Part shown: in pieces, positions 36,294 through 48,096 of the stretch
Layout: every line of letters starts with the position of its first letter
Numbering within the stretch: the stretch's first letter is position 1
Made by a program: the position numbers and the translations under genes
Source of the DNA: Prinia subflava
Lineage: Eukaryota > Chordata > Aves > Passeriformes > Cisticolidae
Direction of reading: 5' to 3'
Assembly: GCF_021018805.1 (NCBI RefSeq)
Contig: NC_086258.1
Coordinates: forward strand, 18,228,192 to 18,292,191
Length of the DNA: 64,000 nt
Notes under the pieces: generated by a model
What the model saw: the letters and a program-made list of their open reading frames with translations, nothing else
Told to the model about the DNA's origin: nothing
Database searches by the model: none

Positions 36294-36735
36294 GTGCCAT
36301 GGACTGCTGTGGATGTCCAGGCTGTGAGCAGTGCTATGGGCTGGTGTGGATGTCCAGGCTGTGAGCCCCTGCCATGGACTTCTGTAGATATCCAGGCTGT
36401 GTGGATATCCAGGCTGTGTGGATATCCAGGCTGTGTGGATGCCCAGGCTTTGAGCAGTGCTATGGCCTGGTGTGGATGTCCAGGCTGTGAGCAATACCAT
36501 GGACTGGTGTGGATGTCCAGGCTGTGATCCCCTGCCATGGACTGGTGTGGATGTCCAGGCTGTGTGGATGTCCAGGCTGTGAGCAATACCATGGACTGGT
36601 GTGGATGTCCAGGCTGTGAGCAATACCATGGACTGGTGTGGATGTCCAGGCTGTGACCTCTGCCATGGCCTGGTGTGGATGCCCAGGCTGTGAGCAGTAC
36701 CATGACCCAGTGCAGACATCCAGCTTTGACAGGGC
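36294..36735. repeat. minisatellite, 37-bp unit with nested 17-18-bp copies, about 11-12 units
   Basis: The full unit is ccatggactggtgtgg, then atgtccaggctgtgagcaata. In places only the inner piece tggatatccaggctgtg is repeated three times (about 36,386-36,438), so the array has two periods. CCATGG recurs in most units. Minus-strand open frames through it read as repeated serine/proline/histidine/tryptophan text and are not genes. Confidence 0.95.
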
Positions 36736-38105
36736 TCTGCTGTGGTCCAAAGCACAGATATCCATACCAGCTCCCTCACCATGCCAGCCAGTATCTAATG
36801 AAGCAGAGAGGCACCAAGATCCTTTCTGTCTGACACATCACTTGGGAGGAAATTTTAATGGTTTGTCACAGTTTTTAAAAATCTGGGTTAAGCCCAGCAA
36901 CGGCACAGCAGAGGTAAATGTCAAACAGCAACAAAACGGTGCCATCTCCCCTTCCCAGCTGCACAAGGCCATGTTGTGACCAAAGCAATCCTCCTTTCTG
37001 CTCAAATCACCTTTCTGGATTTATCATTTTAATGTTCTCTGGGCCACCAAGCCCCACAGCTGTAAATTAATTTTTAAAGTAATACAGGTTTTAAAACTTC
37101 CATCTGCTTTAATGAGCTTGGGGGAATCCTGTTGTATTAAAAAACATGCATGCAATTATTTTTCCATCTTGGGCTTCACCCGTTCCCAGCACCACTCGGT
37201 GATGACATCTTCCTCGCCTCTCCAAAGTGTTTTCTTGTGATAATGTGGCATTGTATCCTGATGGTGTGTGTGTTTTGCTGCACGGTGGGCAAGGCTAGAG
37301 AGGACTTCTCTAAGGACCAGGCAGTATCATTAGCAGGTCCCTCGGTGGCTTCCCAGTCACCTTTCCATTAATCCAGTTCTGCATCACAGAATTACGTGGC
37401 CGCTAATGAACAGCTCCAGCGCCGGGAGCCTGGAGGTACCGCATTAACCGGACGTCTCTTTGAACCGCCTGATTTCTGGTGGGAAAACTTCATGGAAAAA
37501 CGAGATTGTGTTTGTTTTCACAGCCTTCTGCATCTGTTTTCAAATATTTGCTCAGAGTAGTTCTGGGCGCTTTTTTTCTCTCTCTTTTTTTTTTTTTTCT
37601 TTTATTAGCAATTAGCCTAATAAGGCACCTTTTCATTGCTTTGCATGTAGATTAACCACTTCAGAGAGTACAAAATAAACATTTTGCAATTCATGCATGT
37701 ATCTTCTGGAAAAGATGAGTAACTTGCTTCTATTGAGACAAAGTCCTCTTAACATCGGGGTTTTGCTCTAATCATTAGAGCCCGAGATTTTTTTTTGTTT
37801 ATTTGTTCCCCTTTTTTTCCCCTAAGACAACACTTTACAGCATCTAACCTGAATTTTTAACACACTTAATTCTTATTTAGCCAGTGCATTAAAAATGATG
37901 TTCTTTATAAGTAACAAATAAATAGCCAGAGATTGTGCACCTTCCTGCTGGTATTTGAGCATTTAGAAGATGCATCTCGATCAGCCTGGCTGGCTCTCAG
38001 TCAAACCAGGAGCACAACCAGTGAGCTGCTGTGCACTTTGTGGAGACCCTCCCCTAGTTCTTCTCCCTCATATTTGTAGGATCTAAACCTTTTCCTGGCT
38101 TCTCT
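36736..38105. other. unannotated stretch, right half AT-rich
   Basis: No gene supported. The part from about 37.38 to 37.98 kb is AT-rich and high-complexity, apart from a T-rich run near 37,585. It includes homeodomain-like words and reads like a candidate conserved non-coding block. Confidence 0.35.
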
Positions 38106-38112
38106 GGAGATG

Positions 38113-38765
38113 TTCCCCCAAGGATGTGTCCCCAGGATGCACCACCAGGATGCCCCCCAGGATATAGACCGTAGGCTGTACCCCCAGGATGTCCCCCAGG
38201 CTGTCCCCCAGGATGTGCCCCCATCCCAGGATGTCCCCCAGGCTGTCCTCCAGGATGTCCCCAGGGTGTCCCCCAGGCTGTCCCCCAGAATATTCCCCAG
38301 GATGTCCCCCAGGCTGTCCCCTGTCCCCCAGGATGTCCCCAGGATGTTCCTCAGAACGTCCCCAGGGTGTCCCCAGGGTGTCCCCCAGGATGTCCCCCAG
38401 GGTGTCCCCAGGGTGTCCCCCAGGCTGTCCCCAGGATGTCCCCCAGGATATCCCCCAGGATGTGCCTCCACCCCAGGATGTTCCCCCAGGGTGTCCCCAG
38501 GATGTCCCCCAGGGTGTCCCCCAGGATGTCCACCAGGACGTCCCCAGGCTGTCCCCAGGGTGTCCCCCAGGCTGTCCCCAGGGTGTCCCCCAGGATGTCC
38601 CCCAGGATGTCCCCAGGGTATCCCCAGGGTGTCCCCAGGATGTCCCCCAGGGTGTCCCCAGGGTGTCCCCAGGATGTCCCCCAGGATGTCCCCAGGCTGT
38701 CCCTAGGGTGTCCCCCAGGCTGTCCCCAGGGTGTCCCCAGGTTGTCCCCAGGCTGTCCCCCGGGA
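38113..38765. repeat. C-rich minisatellite, 12-13-bp unit, about 50 copies
   Basis: About 650 bp of ccccaggatgtc / ccccagggtgtc / ccccaggctgtc units, with length alternating between 12 and 13 because of four or five C. The G-rich complement has regularly spaced GGGG/GGGGG runs. Stop codons are absent from several frames on both strands, producing the longest false open frames in this part of the window. Confidence 0.97.
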
Positions 38766-39110
38766 TGTGCTGGCTGTCGCTGTCTCCCCGCGGTCCGGCC
38801 GGGCACACCCGGCTCTAATGAGATCGGTGCTGCGGCGCGTTCCCCGAGCAGCGGGGACAATGAGCCTCTGTCCCACACGCCACCGCAGCGAGAACGAGAA
38901 CCAGGCCGAAAAACAGAGAGAAAAAACAGCAGGGGGGGGAGGAGAGAGATCTTCATCTGTGAGAGAAGCTGTGCCCGTGTTCGCTCCTGCCCGAGCCCAG
39001 CTGAGCGCTCAGTGCCGCAGCCACCCCACCGCGGGGGCTGCCATCGGCCACCCCCTCCAGGGACCCCTTGGCTCCTCTCGTGCCCATATGGCCCCTTTCC
39101 AGAGCGGGTG
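38766..39110. other. moderately CpG-rich stretch beside the minisatellite
   Basis: The block contains CpG-bearing words (ccgcggtccggccgggc, gctgcggcgcgttccccgagc). It might be a minor or decayed CpG island. I see no promoter word set or splice donor that would make it an exon. Confidence 0.35.
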
Positions 39111-39247
39111 ACAAATTCCACATCACTGCAAAGGAATGTCCTTTCACTTCCAGAGATCCTGGGCCAGGCTGGGGGCAGCAGGGTGGCCCCTTCCCTGTTG
39201 GCATCTCCCGAGGGGGGTTTGCTGTGCTGCCCCCGGGGCAGGGAATG

Positions 39248-39324
39248 CCTCCTCCTCCTCCTCCTCCTCCTCCTCCTCCTCCTCCTCCTCCTCCTCCTTC
39301 TCCTCCTCCTCCTCCTCCTCCTCC
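39248..39324. repeat. (CCT)n trinucleotide tract, about 25 copies
   Basis: CCT repeats with a single ccttct interruption at about 39,296-39,301. Polypurine/polypyrimidine DNA of this kind can form triplexes. The arginine-, glutamate-, glycine-, serine- or proline-run frames are artefacts. Confidence 0.97.
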
Positions 39325-39417
39325 CACGAGCAAAGGGGGTCAGTGGTCCAGGCATGGAGGATAACCAAGCAGTGAAGTGGAGATGGATTCATGGACACCA
39401 GGCTGTCCTAAAGCAGG

Positions 39418-39485
39418 GAGTCACAGCTTGGTTTGGGTTGGAAGGGACTTTAAAGGTCATCAAGTTCAGCCCCCCACCATGGGGG
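39418..39485 (-). mobile_element. short CR1 LINE 3' fragment (antisense)
   Basis: Reads gtcacagcttgg, then gggttggaagggacttt, then aaaggtcatcaagttcagcc, then ccccaccatgggg. This is the usual antisense start at the CR1 3' end, and similarity fades after about 39,485. Confidence 0.75.
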
Positions 39486-39889
39486 GGTTGGATCTACTTT
39501 TGCAGTTGTCCCAGGCTTTTGCCTAAATGACAGCTGCAGGTTCTTGTGGAATTGGACCTTCCTCCCACTCTCGGGGCCGGGACAAGGCCAAGATTTCCTG
39601 CTGAGCTCCTGGCCCTGCTCCAGGCTGGCTCCCCTGAGCACTGCTCACCCTCCAGGAGTGTGGCCAAGCAGAGCCCAGGGCTGTCAGGGGACAGCGATGA
39701 CCTTGGACCAGCCAGGCTGTGCCGGCCCCACAGGATTAACAGAAAACCCACTATGGATTGTCTTTGGAAAGGTTTTTAGGGGAGAAGGTCCTTCCAGCGA
39801 GGCAGGAATCGTGCTCTTCCCTGCTGCTTTTTTGCCTAAATCTTTCCCCTGGGCCAAGCAATTAGTTGGTGTGACTCAGTGCCTTTGAT

Positions 39890-40480
39890 GGAGCACTGCT
39901 GATTTACACCAGCTGATGAGCTGCTCTGATTTTCTTATAGAAAATCACAGTTAGGCTGTTACACTTAACCTGTACTAAACTGTGCATGAATGATTTATTG
40001 TGAACTTCTCATGCAAATAGCATTAATAGACTCTGTCATACATAGGAGAAGATGCTAGAAGATTACTAAAAGCTGCTGCACTTTAAAATGTTTCAGAAGA
40101 AAATAATGTCTTATATTGTATTACCTGAGAAATCCATCTGATCTCCCCTTGAAACATGAACATGTGAGAACAGTGTGAAGGCTGTGCTGTATCGTGTGCA
40201 GTACCTTGAGGCTGTGACAGAAAAACTACGAGAAGTATTTTAAAGGAATATATATGGATACCCAGAGCTGCCTTACGAGCAGGGAGAGAGCTGTTTTCCT
40301 CACGCACATCGTTCAACCTGCCTCGTGATCCAGGAGTGTTTGATGACTTCAGGATCAGACTGCAGAGAAGAAACAAACCAAAAGCGGTCCTGTCTAATTA
40401 ACTGAACATATTTACATGTGTAAAACTCTCCTGTAGTCCTCGTAATGACTAATGCATAATTATGCGCAGACAAATCCCCA
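39890..40480. promoter_or_regulatory. candidate conserved non-coding block with POU/octamer words
   Basis: AT-rich, high-complexity DNA between two CR1 fragments. It contains a perfect octamer ATGCAAAT at 40,011-40,018 and a perfect 12-bp palindrome GCATAATTATGC at 40,454-40,465 that resembles a POU-dimer or homeodomain site. It may be an enhancer of the gene whose promoter lies 8 kb to the right; that link is inference. Confidence 0.35.
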
Positions 40481-40692
40481 CAGTAAACACAAATATTTTT
40501 GTTTGTGATTATTTATCTCAGGAGAGCTTGGCAATTTGTCAGGGCTTTGCTGAGCTTCTCAGCTGAGCCAAGTGAGGTGTGGGCAGCATGTGACTGCTGT
40601 GGTCACCCCGGGAGCCCTTTCAGCCATGCAGCAGCAGAGGAGGGCAGCTTTGGGCTCACAAAATGCCTTTGCATTGAGAAATCTAGATTTAT

Positions 40693-40840
40693 GGAATCAC
40701 AGAATTGTTTAGGTTGGCAAGGACCTTTAAGATCAAGTCCAAGCATTAACCCAGCACTGCCAAAACCACCACTAGACCATGTCCCTCTGCACCACAGCTA
40801 CACATCTTTTAAATACCTCCAGGGACGGTTTGGATCAAAA
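40693..40840 (-). mobile_element. CR1 LINE 3' fragment (antisense)
   Basis: Reads ggaatcacagaattgttt, then ggttggcaaggacctttaag, then aagcattaacccagcactgcc, then ccactagaccatgtccctc, then tcttttaaatacctccaggg. This is the best-preserved CR1 piece in the window, in the order expected for the antisense 3' end. Confidence 0.9.
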
Positions 40841-43800
40841 CAAAGTATTTTGCAAGTTTATTCCAGTTCCATGGAAATACTGTGATTTCTCCCAGTTTTA
40901 GGCAACAGTCACAACCTTTTCCTTAGCCAACCCTCTCTCTTTTGTGCTGTCTCCCTCAGACTGCTGGGATGGAACAGGCTCATGTGTGCTCATCGTGTCT
41001 AGATGTTACAGGTGATGTTTGCCCACAAGGAAAAGCCACGTCCTAGTGGCTCCTTCCTCTGTCCATGTTCAGTTATCTGAGCTGCAGGAATCAAGTAGGT
41101 TTAGTACTTTGACTTCAGCTTTTGCTGTCCTGGCTCACCCCAGGGCATTTCACAGCTCAGCTGCAGGGACAGACAAATCTCCCGTACCCAGCCACTGACC
41201 AGGGCCAGTTTGACATCAGCCCTGATGCCCCTGGTTTCAGTGGGGCATCTGTACCAGAAAATCCATCATGTTTTGATTCTACACAGCACATTGTGGTGGT
41301 CTGGAAGGCTGTGGGAAGGAGAGCACCATCCCCAAGCCAGCACTGCAGAGGTACAGGCTGCTGTGGGAGTCCTGCCCAGGGCCCTGAGCAGGTGTGGGAG
41401 CTCTGAGCCACCCCACTGGTGTCACCTCTCCTCCCTGACCTGCCAGGACCCTGCCTGGGAGCTGTGTCACGTCTCACTCCATACTGGTGCCTGCTCCTGC
41501 CTGAACTCCCCCAGGGCCCCAGGTCTGCTCTCCAAGCCCTCTGTGCCATGTCATCTTAATCCACAGAGCCAAGCAACCCCCAATGATAAATTCATCACTT
41601 AGTCACTGGCTTTCCTCCTAAAATCCTCTTCAGGGAACAATTCTCCCATGTCTGATACAGTGACTAATTGATAACTTTCTTTAAGGGGACTGCACGATAA
41701 CTTTCTTTAAAGCAGTATATTATGATCAGTGGGTTTTCCAAGGAGTGTGCTGCTCTCTTAATTCTCACCTTCATTATTTTAATACCTCTGTAAAATGGAT
41801 TTCTAATGGATCTATATTGCCATAAAACTTTAGGGATGGTGGGTGGGTGTCAATAAATTCTTTGCAACCTGAGCAGCTCTGCCAGCCGGGTAGGGAGCAG
41901 AGTGACAGGCTCTGGGGAAAAGTCAGGTCTTGACTCAGGATTGCAGCTTCCAGCAGCATGACCTTCCCTGATTTGACCCCGTCCTGCTGTTTCTGAACAC
42001 CTTGCAAAACTTCATTAAGCAACATGACTAGTATCTGTCACAAGCAATTCTTTCTCTCCCACCTCCTCACCCCGGGGATAAGTCATATCAGCTCTGTCAG
42101 GAATACAGAAGCTGCCCTAGGTACAATCCAAACCGAAGTGTTGATACCTGGTGAGTCTGTACAGAGCAGCAGTCATCACATCACAGCGTTTTCACCCAAA
42201 GTTCCCAAGGCAGGCAATTAATGTACATTATATTGGCATCAATCCCCTTTAAAATGTCCTCTGCCAGTGACAGAGAAGGAAGGCAGCAGCCAGGATGCCC
42301 AGCTTAATCAAAGAAAGAAAGAAGTGGATGTTATGGCCCTCTGAAGGTTTTACAGAGGACAAATTATTCCCATGTGTGTCAGCCAGAACACTGGGAAAAA
42401 CTCTTCTACCACTGGGTCCATCACCTGGTCTCATAAAAACTGCCCAAGGATCTTATTTTTGTCTCATCCATATGGGCTATCGTGACTCATTTTTACCTTG
42501 AACACTGAAGCTGCTGGCCCAGCAGCTGCTGAGAAAGGGGCTGCATCTGCAAGCATTCGCCATTCTGCCATCCTTTACCCTGAAGAGCTCCCAGGATGAG
42601 GAGGTGATGCCCACACTCAGCACATGTGATACAAAGAAATTCTCTAACAAAAACGTTGGAGGCAGAAATCTGTTCTGTTGTTCCACTGCCAGCTTTGGAT
42701 GACTGACACGTATTATAAAGTCCTGCTGCAAAACCCCACCAAAGGCTGGTTTGTCCTCAGGAAATGGTGTTGGGCTGCCACAGGCACTGCACAAACCAGG
42801 GTGGGAGCAGTGCCTGACCCAAGGACTGGGGTTTATTTTTTTATCTTAAGGATTTGCGAGTTCTTTCACTACTGCTTTAATAGCTGGTGGGGTGCTAGAA
42901 GGTGTTCTCCCTAGCCCAAGTTTCAGAAGAATATTCATCCCTTAGGTGTTTCTTGCATGCAGCTATTTGAGCTGCCAAAAAGGGTCAGACTGGTATACAC
43001 AACAAATTAACCCTTTTGTGGCCTGGCACAACTCTGCTTTTTTTTCCCTTTGGGGTGAGAGACATGCAAACAGGTAGGAAAACCAAAAGTACATTTACTT
43101 TTGAGCACATCATGAAAACACCTCCAGTGCTTCCCATACGTGCAGGAGGCTCTGTGTGGGGTGAAGATAAAAATCTGCAAGCTGAAGGAGACTTGGAAAA
43201 ACCTTTTTGGGAAGGCTTCTTTTCAGCAAAGAAGCACTGGCAGCTTCCTCCCACTTCATTGAAATGTTGGGTAATCAGGGGTTTTTCCCTTTCTGTTGCA
43301 GAATTTTTATTACAAACACTTGGCTTGGTGCCCCTGTCAGTGCCAGAGGTGACAGCTCCAATGTTTCACTGGGGTTTGCGTGCTCAGCAAGGGTTTTCTG
43401 TACAAACCCAGGGTTTTCTGTAACATTTGCAGCCGTGCCTGGATGATGAGCAGTCTGTGCCACTGGAACACTCTGTGTCTTCCCTCTGCTTGTTCCAGCC
43501 CCCTTGTACCAATAAATGATGACCTAAAAAACAGAGGAAGAGAGGCTGATTAACAGCAATACTTTTATTCTCAGAAGTACAATGGGAAATTTGCATCTTA
43601 GCACATTCCTCCAGCCTACAGACTTAACTCAAGGTGCCACATTCACAGGTTCCAACCTCTAAACCATTGCTCCCTCTCACCCAAAATAAGCTATGGGGTG
43701 AGCTATGGGGTAAGCAAACCCAGGGCTCTGAGCCCTCTGTTCAGGGCAGATTAGGTATTTATTGTAAAACAGCTATTGATAATAAGCAGAACGTGTTATC

Positions 43801-44397
43801 ACTGCTGCTGTGGCAGGCAGGGTAGGGAGTCATGCGCTTCTTGCTTGCTTTTTGGCCTGGGGACACTTGTGTTCCTGTTTGTACAATAGCTCTGCTTGGA
43901 GAGAAAGAATAAAAAATACCATGTTTTCCCCCCTGCCAGATTGCTGTTTAGCATCGTGCTACATCTCTCTCGTGGGAAATACAGGTTAGAGACTCTCGGG
44001 CTGGGGAGGGAATTGAATCCAGATGTGTTTTCTGGGGAAATGTTTCAAGTATTTGGTTGTTACACAGAAAAAAAGGGGGGAAACAGCTCATCCAGTGCAG
44101 GGTAAGAGGTGAACTGTCAGACTCCTGTGATGATGCTCACCACAGTGGGTTTGCTGCTGTGAAATGTCTGTGCCAGACATCAGGAGGAACATGGGGTACC
44201 AGGTTTTCAGGAGCCCTTTCTGCTTTGGGCCAGTGCCATGGAGAGGACATTTCCTAGCTGGGTACAACCACCCTGATGTGGAGGTGTCACAGCAGGGCAT
44301 GGTCCCAGCAAGTGGGAGAAAAATGTGGGGAAAGAAACATAAGTCATGGAAGTGAGTTTTTCCACTGAAAAGTTATGTATAAGTTCAGTGCAATTCA
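40841..44397. other. unannotated non-coding stretch
   Basis: No gene supported. Small direct repeats are present: gataactttctttaa twice at about 41,670 and 41,697, gctatggggt twice at about 43,690 and 43,702, and agggttttctgta twice at about 43,389 and 43,409. Confidence 0.4.
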
Positions 44398-44460
44398 TTA
44401 ATGGTTGAATCAAAGACCTTTGAGGTATTTTCCGGTTTAACAATTCTATGATTCTATTTA
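44398..44460 (+). mobile_element. CR1 LINE 3' end (sense)
   Basis: Reads aatggttgaatcaaagacct, then ttgaggtattttcc, then acaattctatgattctat. The terminal attctatgattct repeat is the hallmark of the CR1 3' end, here in forward orientation. Only the last 60 or so bases are recognisable. Confidence 0.75.
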
Positions 44461-47220
44461 AGTGTTCACCCTCAAGACACAATTTGTGGTGGGGTGGCCA
44501 GGAGGGATATGCTTGCATCCTTCAGAGGGACTCCATACAAATGGCTTGCACGTTTGTATTTTCCTTGGAAAACTTGGGAAGAGCCTGTGCTATCCTGGAT
44601 CCTGGTTTCCCAGAGTGACCCTGACCATCTGACCTGTGAGCATCACCTCAGACAAGGGAGAGCTTTGGAGCTGAAGCATCACTTTGTGTGGGCTCTGGGA
44701 ACTCCTGTTCAGCCTCAGAGATTGGATTCTCCTTAAGGAATGAGGTTATTTGTGTCACCGGAGCATGGCCAGTGCTCGAGTCAGGCTTTGACACTAATTT
44801 TGTGTGTGCTCCTTATTGCCGGGTAAGAAGTGCAAGAAGTGCTTGGAGACCATTTTGCACTCGGCTGGATGACACAAAACCAAGCAAGAGGTGTAAAGTC
44901 TACGGTGGGTGGAGGAGTATTTTGCCTGGGTGTGGTTGAGCCACTCCAACACAGCCCTGAATGTGTGAAGACCTTTGCTTTGTCACTCTCAGCAGAGAAA
45001 ACGGTGTATCTGTGTGAGTGCCTGGCTCTTTGTGCTCAGAGCCACCCACCCAACACACCCAGCACCCTGAGAACACTTTGGTCACAGCCCTGAGACACAG
45101 GCAGACTGGGCAAGTGGGGGTTTACAAGGCAGCAGTGGAATTCCTCCTGCTCTATGAGCTCTGAACCGCTGGCATCACCCATCCCTTTTCCTCCCATTCA
45201 CACCAGCTCACATCTGTTCTTACTCACGTGTGACAAAAAGCCACCACCTGAGCGCTGGGGGGAAGGAGAGGCTTCAAAGGCAGCAGCGGCTGCCCAGAGC
45301 TGTGTCTCCTGTGCTGCAGCAGCTCTGGAAAAACACAGCTCAAGGAGAAGCCTGTGCCCTGCCAGGGTCCTGTCAGCTCAGGCCGAGGGGCAATTAGGGG
45401 ACAGATGTAGCAAGCGTGGTGACAGTAGCCACCAGCTGCCACAGAGCCTCAGCTCGTGGTGCTGGGGGGGCAAACCCACCCCGACCTGTGCAAGCCCCCA
45501 AGGAGAACAACCAGGAGGAGGAAGGGCAAAACCCCAGTGGGAGACCAAACCAGGGGGAAAAAATCAAAAATTACTTTAGATAAAGCCTTGTATTCAATGG
45601 GAAAAGAGCTCAGGTGTGACAGGAAAAGTTTACTAGAATGTTGTTTTTATCTGTTAAGGACAGTATTTTGGGACAGGGGTGTTAAACACAAGGGGCTCTC
45701 TGTGTCTGTGGGGTTGTGGTTATATCGTGCTTTTGATGGTAATTTCTCCGGGGCCAAGAAAACAGATTAGTACACAAATCACTTTCAGTTTTACTCCATT
45801 TTGACATTTCAGGGTCTCCAGCAACTTGGCATCACTCTGCGAAGCCAGAAATATTTGTGTGTTAAAAGTGTGGTTTGAATTACAAACATTTCAACATTCA
45901 CAACACGTAATTTGGGGAACCAGGAATATTCCTCGGCACAATTGCCAAGAGTTTTTGGTGCAGGGCAGCCTCCTGTAGGTGCCTGAGGAGGATGTTGTGC
46001 CAATAACGTGGCATGTGGCTGCTTCTGTTGTGCCTCCGGAGTGGCTGGCTTATCAGGAGAGCAAAATCTCCTTGGCAGGCAGCAGTGGTGAGTGCTGCAG
46101 CTCCGGGCGGCTTGGGAAAGAGTCTATAGGTGCTGACCTACATTTAAGTGAGGAGAGTGAGGGGGAGCTGAGCTAGCCCTTGGGATGACACAAGGGCGTT
46201 CTCCCTCCAAGCCAGGTCTGCCCCCATCCTGGTGTGTGAATTCACTCCTGGTGAAAGGTGCCAGACTGACATTCAGAATGAGGGGGAGGGGGGGAAAGAG
46301 CCTTGTTCTTAATAATTCTTTCTCTTCTTTGTGCTGATGAAGTACAATGGGACATTTAAATCTGATTTTTATAACATTTTGCATTGCTATAGATCACGGT
46401 CTGACCTGGAGAAGACACTTTGTTCTGACTACAATGATCTGATATTTCATATTTTAGTAATTTTTTTTGTCTTCCCCGTAGTGTTTCTGTTGCATTCTGG
46501 CACAATATGGGCTCCCTCCAGTGGTCAAGGGGCTCCGGGCTCCTGGCGTCGTTTGCCCAGGGGCTGGCACAGGGTGGCTTTGGGGCTGGCATCACAGATG
46601 GCATTGGGAATGACACAGGGCTCTTCTCTCACCCCACAGCCCCGCTGTGGGAGCCAGAGCCCTGCTCTGTGACCCGTGCTCCGTTCGGGTTTAAGTGGAA
46701 CGGCCTGAGCAAAGAAGGATTCGGGCTCTGGATTTCCTTGCAGTTCCCAAAACGTTCACTGCAGAAGGGGGAGAGGAAACAGGAGAGGAGAGAGAGAGAG
46801 ACCTGCTGAAAGACCCAGACACAACAACTTTCAACAAAAAATTACTCATTTTTTGCATTCCACTCTTCCCGTGGTATTTTGAGAGCAGATCCTGACTTTC
46901 TCCTGATAGAAACAGTTAATGTGGTTATTGTGGGGGACAAGTCAGCTACCATTCTGAAATGTGACATTTCCATCTCTGAATTTAAAATACCGGCATTACT
47001 TTAGAGACACCTGGGTAGGACGGGGATCCCCTCCGATGGCCAAGAGCCCAGCAGGGCTGTGCGGGAAGGTGTCCTGGAGGGCTGGGCCACTTCCAGGTAA
47101 CACAGGTGTGTCCCTGCAGGTGTGTGCTCACACCTCTGTGCACGCCTACGCCTGGGTGTGTGTGCTTGGACACGCAGAGCCGTGCACACTACACGTGCCA
47201 GGGCACGGGTGGATCCAGAG
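44461..47220. other. unannotated non-coding stretch
   Basis: No gene supported. A short GA run occurs at 46,786-46,801. The texture becomes GC-richer from about 47.0 kb towards the promoter. Confidence 0.4.
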
Positions 47221-47262
47221 GGATGGATGTTTAAGGCAAGGGATGGATGTTTAAGGCAAGGG
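47221..47262. repeat. 20-bp tandem duplication
   Basis: Two exact copies of ggatggatgtttaaggcaag. Confidence 0.95.
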
Positions 47263-47377
47263 AAGCTGTTAGAAAGGGGAGGGGGGGCTCTTGGCAACTC
47301 CGGCTGCAGCAGGAATGTGTTTAACCCCCCTTTCCACCCCTGAAGAGCCCCAAGCTGCGGAGGTGTGTGAGGAGGGG

Positions 47378-47905
47378 TGAAGGCACCGACCCCCGTTTGC
47401 ACAGGGTGGGGGGGGAGAACCCCTCTGCACCCTTTGTACCTCTTTGGGGGGTCCAGCTCTCCTGCCAGCCCCGTCCCCAGGGGCTGTAAGGAAGGGGTGA
47501 GTGCACCCAATGCCTTTTGTCCGGGGTGTGTGTATGTGTGTGTGAATGCACCGACACCCATTTGCACGGGGGTGGGGGTGAAGCCCCCCTGTATCGCTGG
47601 GGGGGGCACAGCTCTCCAGTCCCCGGGAGTGTGCAACGGAGGGGTGAATGCTCCGACGCCCAAATGCACGGGGGTGTGTGCGCGTGCGTGTTAAGCCCTT
47701 TTGCACCCCTTCGGAGGGGTGCACAGCGCCTCTACACCGCTTTGGGGGGACACATCTCTCTCGCCCTCTCTCCCTCCACCTACGGGGGGGTGTTTGCGAG
47801 GGAGGGGCGAATTGCCGCTCGCCCCTGCCGTTGGCACGGGGGGTTGTGTGTGTGTGTAAGCACCGACACCCATTTGCCCGGGGTGGGGGTGACCCCTGCA
47901 CCCCT
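47378..47905. repeat. degenerate G-rich repeat array upstream of the promoter, about 5 units
   Basis: A core of the form gcaccgacacccatttgcac followed by a run of G recurs near 47,380, 47,500 (weak), 47,545, 47,648 and 47,857. Between the cores lie variable stretches with tgcaccc(c)ttt and ggggggg(t)ca words. Spacing is irregular, about 50-210 bp. The array has strong G-over-C bias in runs and merges into the CpG island. Confidence 0.75.
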
Positions 47906-48000
47906 TTGGGCTGGGGGGGGGGGGGCAGCGCCCACTCCCCCTCCCCCGCGGGGCGCGGGCTGCGCGCGCGCCGGTGGCGGGAGGGCGCGCGCTTTGCGCG

Positions 48001-48039
48001 GGGGGGGTCGTGGGGGGAAGGGGCGAATCGGGGGGGGGC
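48001..48039 (+). other. strong G-quadruplex motif, followed by a CG run
   Basis: Four G runs of 7, 6, 4 and 9 are joined by loops of 4, 2 and 6 bases on this strand. A (CG)6 run follows at 48,051-48,062, a Z-DNA-prone step. Both lie about 200 bases upstream of the putative start of transcription. Confidence 0.85.
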
Positions 48040-48096
48040 GTGTCCCGCGGCGCGCGCGCGCGTTCTCGCCGCTGTTTGGCTGCGGCCGCCGCGCTC

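Noticed and set aside
36188..36782. Minus-strand frames of 163-171 codons with repeated proline/histidine/tryptophan motifs
   Set aside because: Translations of the 37-bp minisatellite.
38001..39530. Frames of 156-387 codons, including collagen-like glycine/aspartate text and arginine, proline or glutamate runs
   Set aside because: The C-rich minisatellite and CCT tract lack stops in several frames on both strands, so no protein can be inferred.
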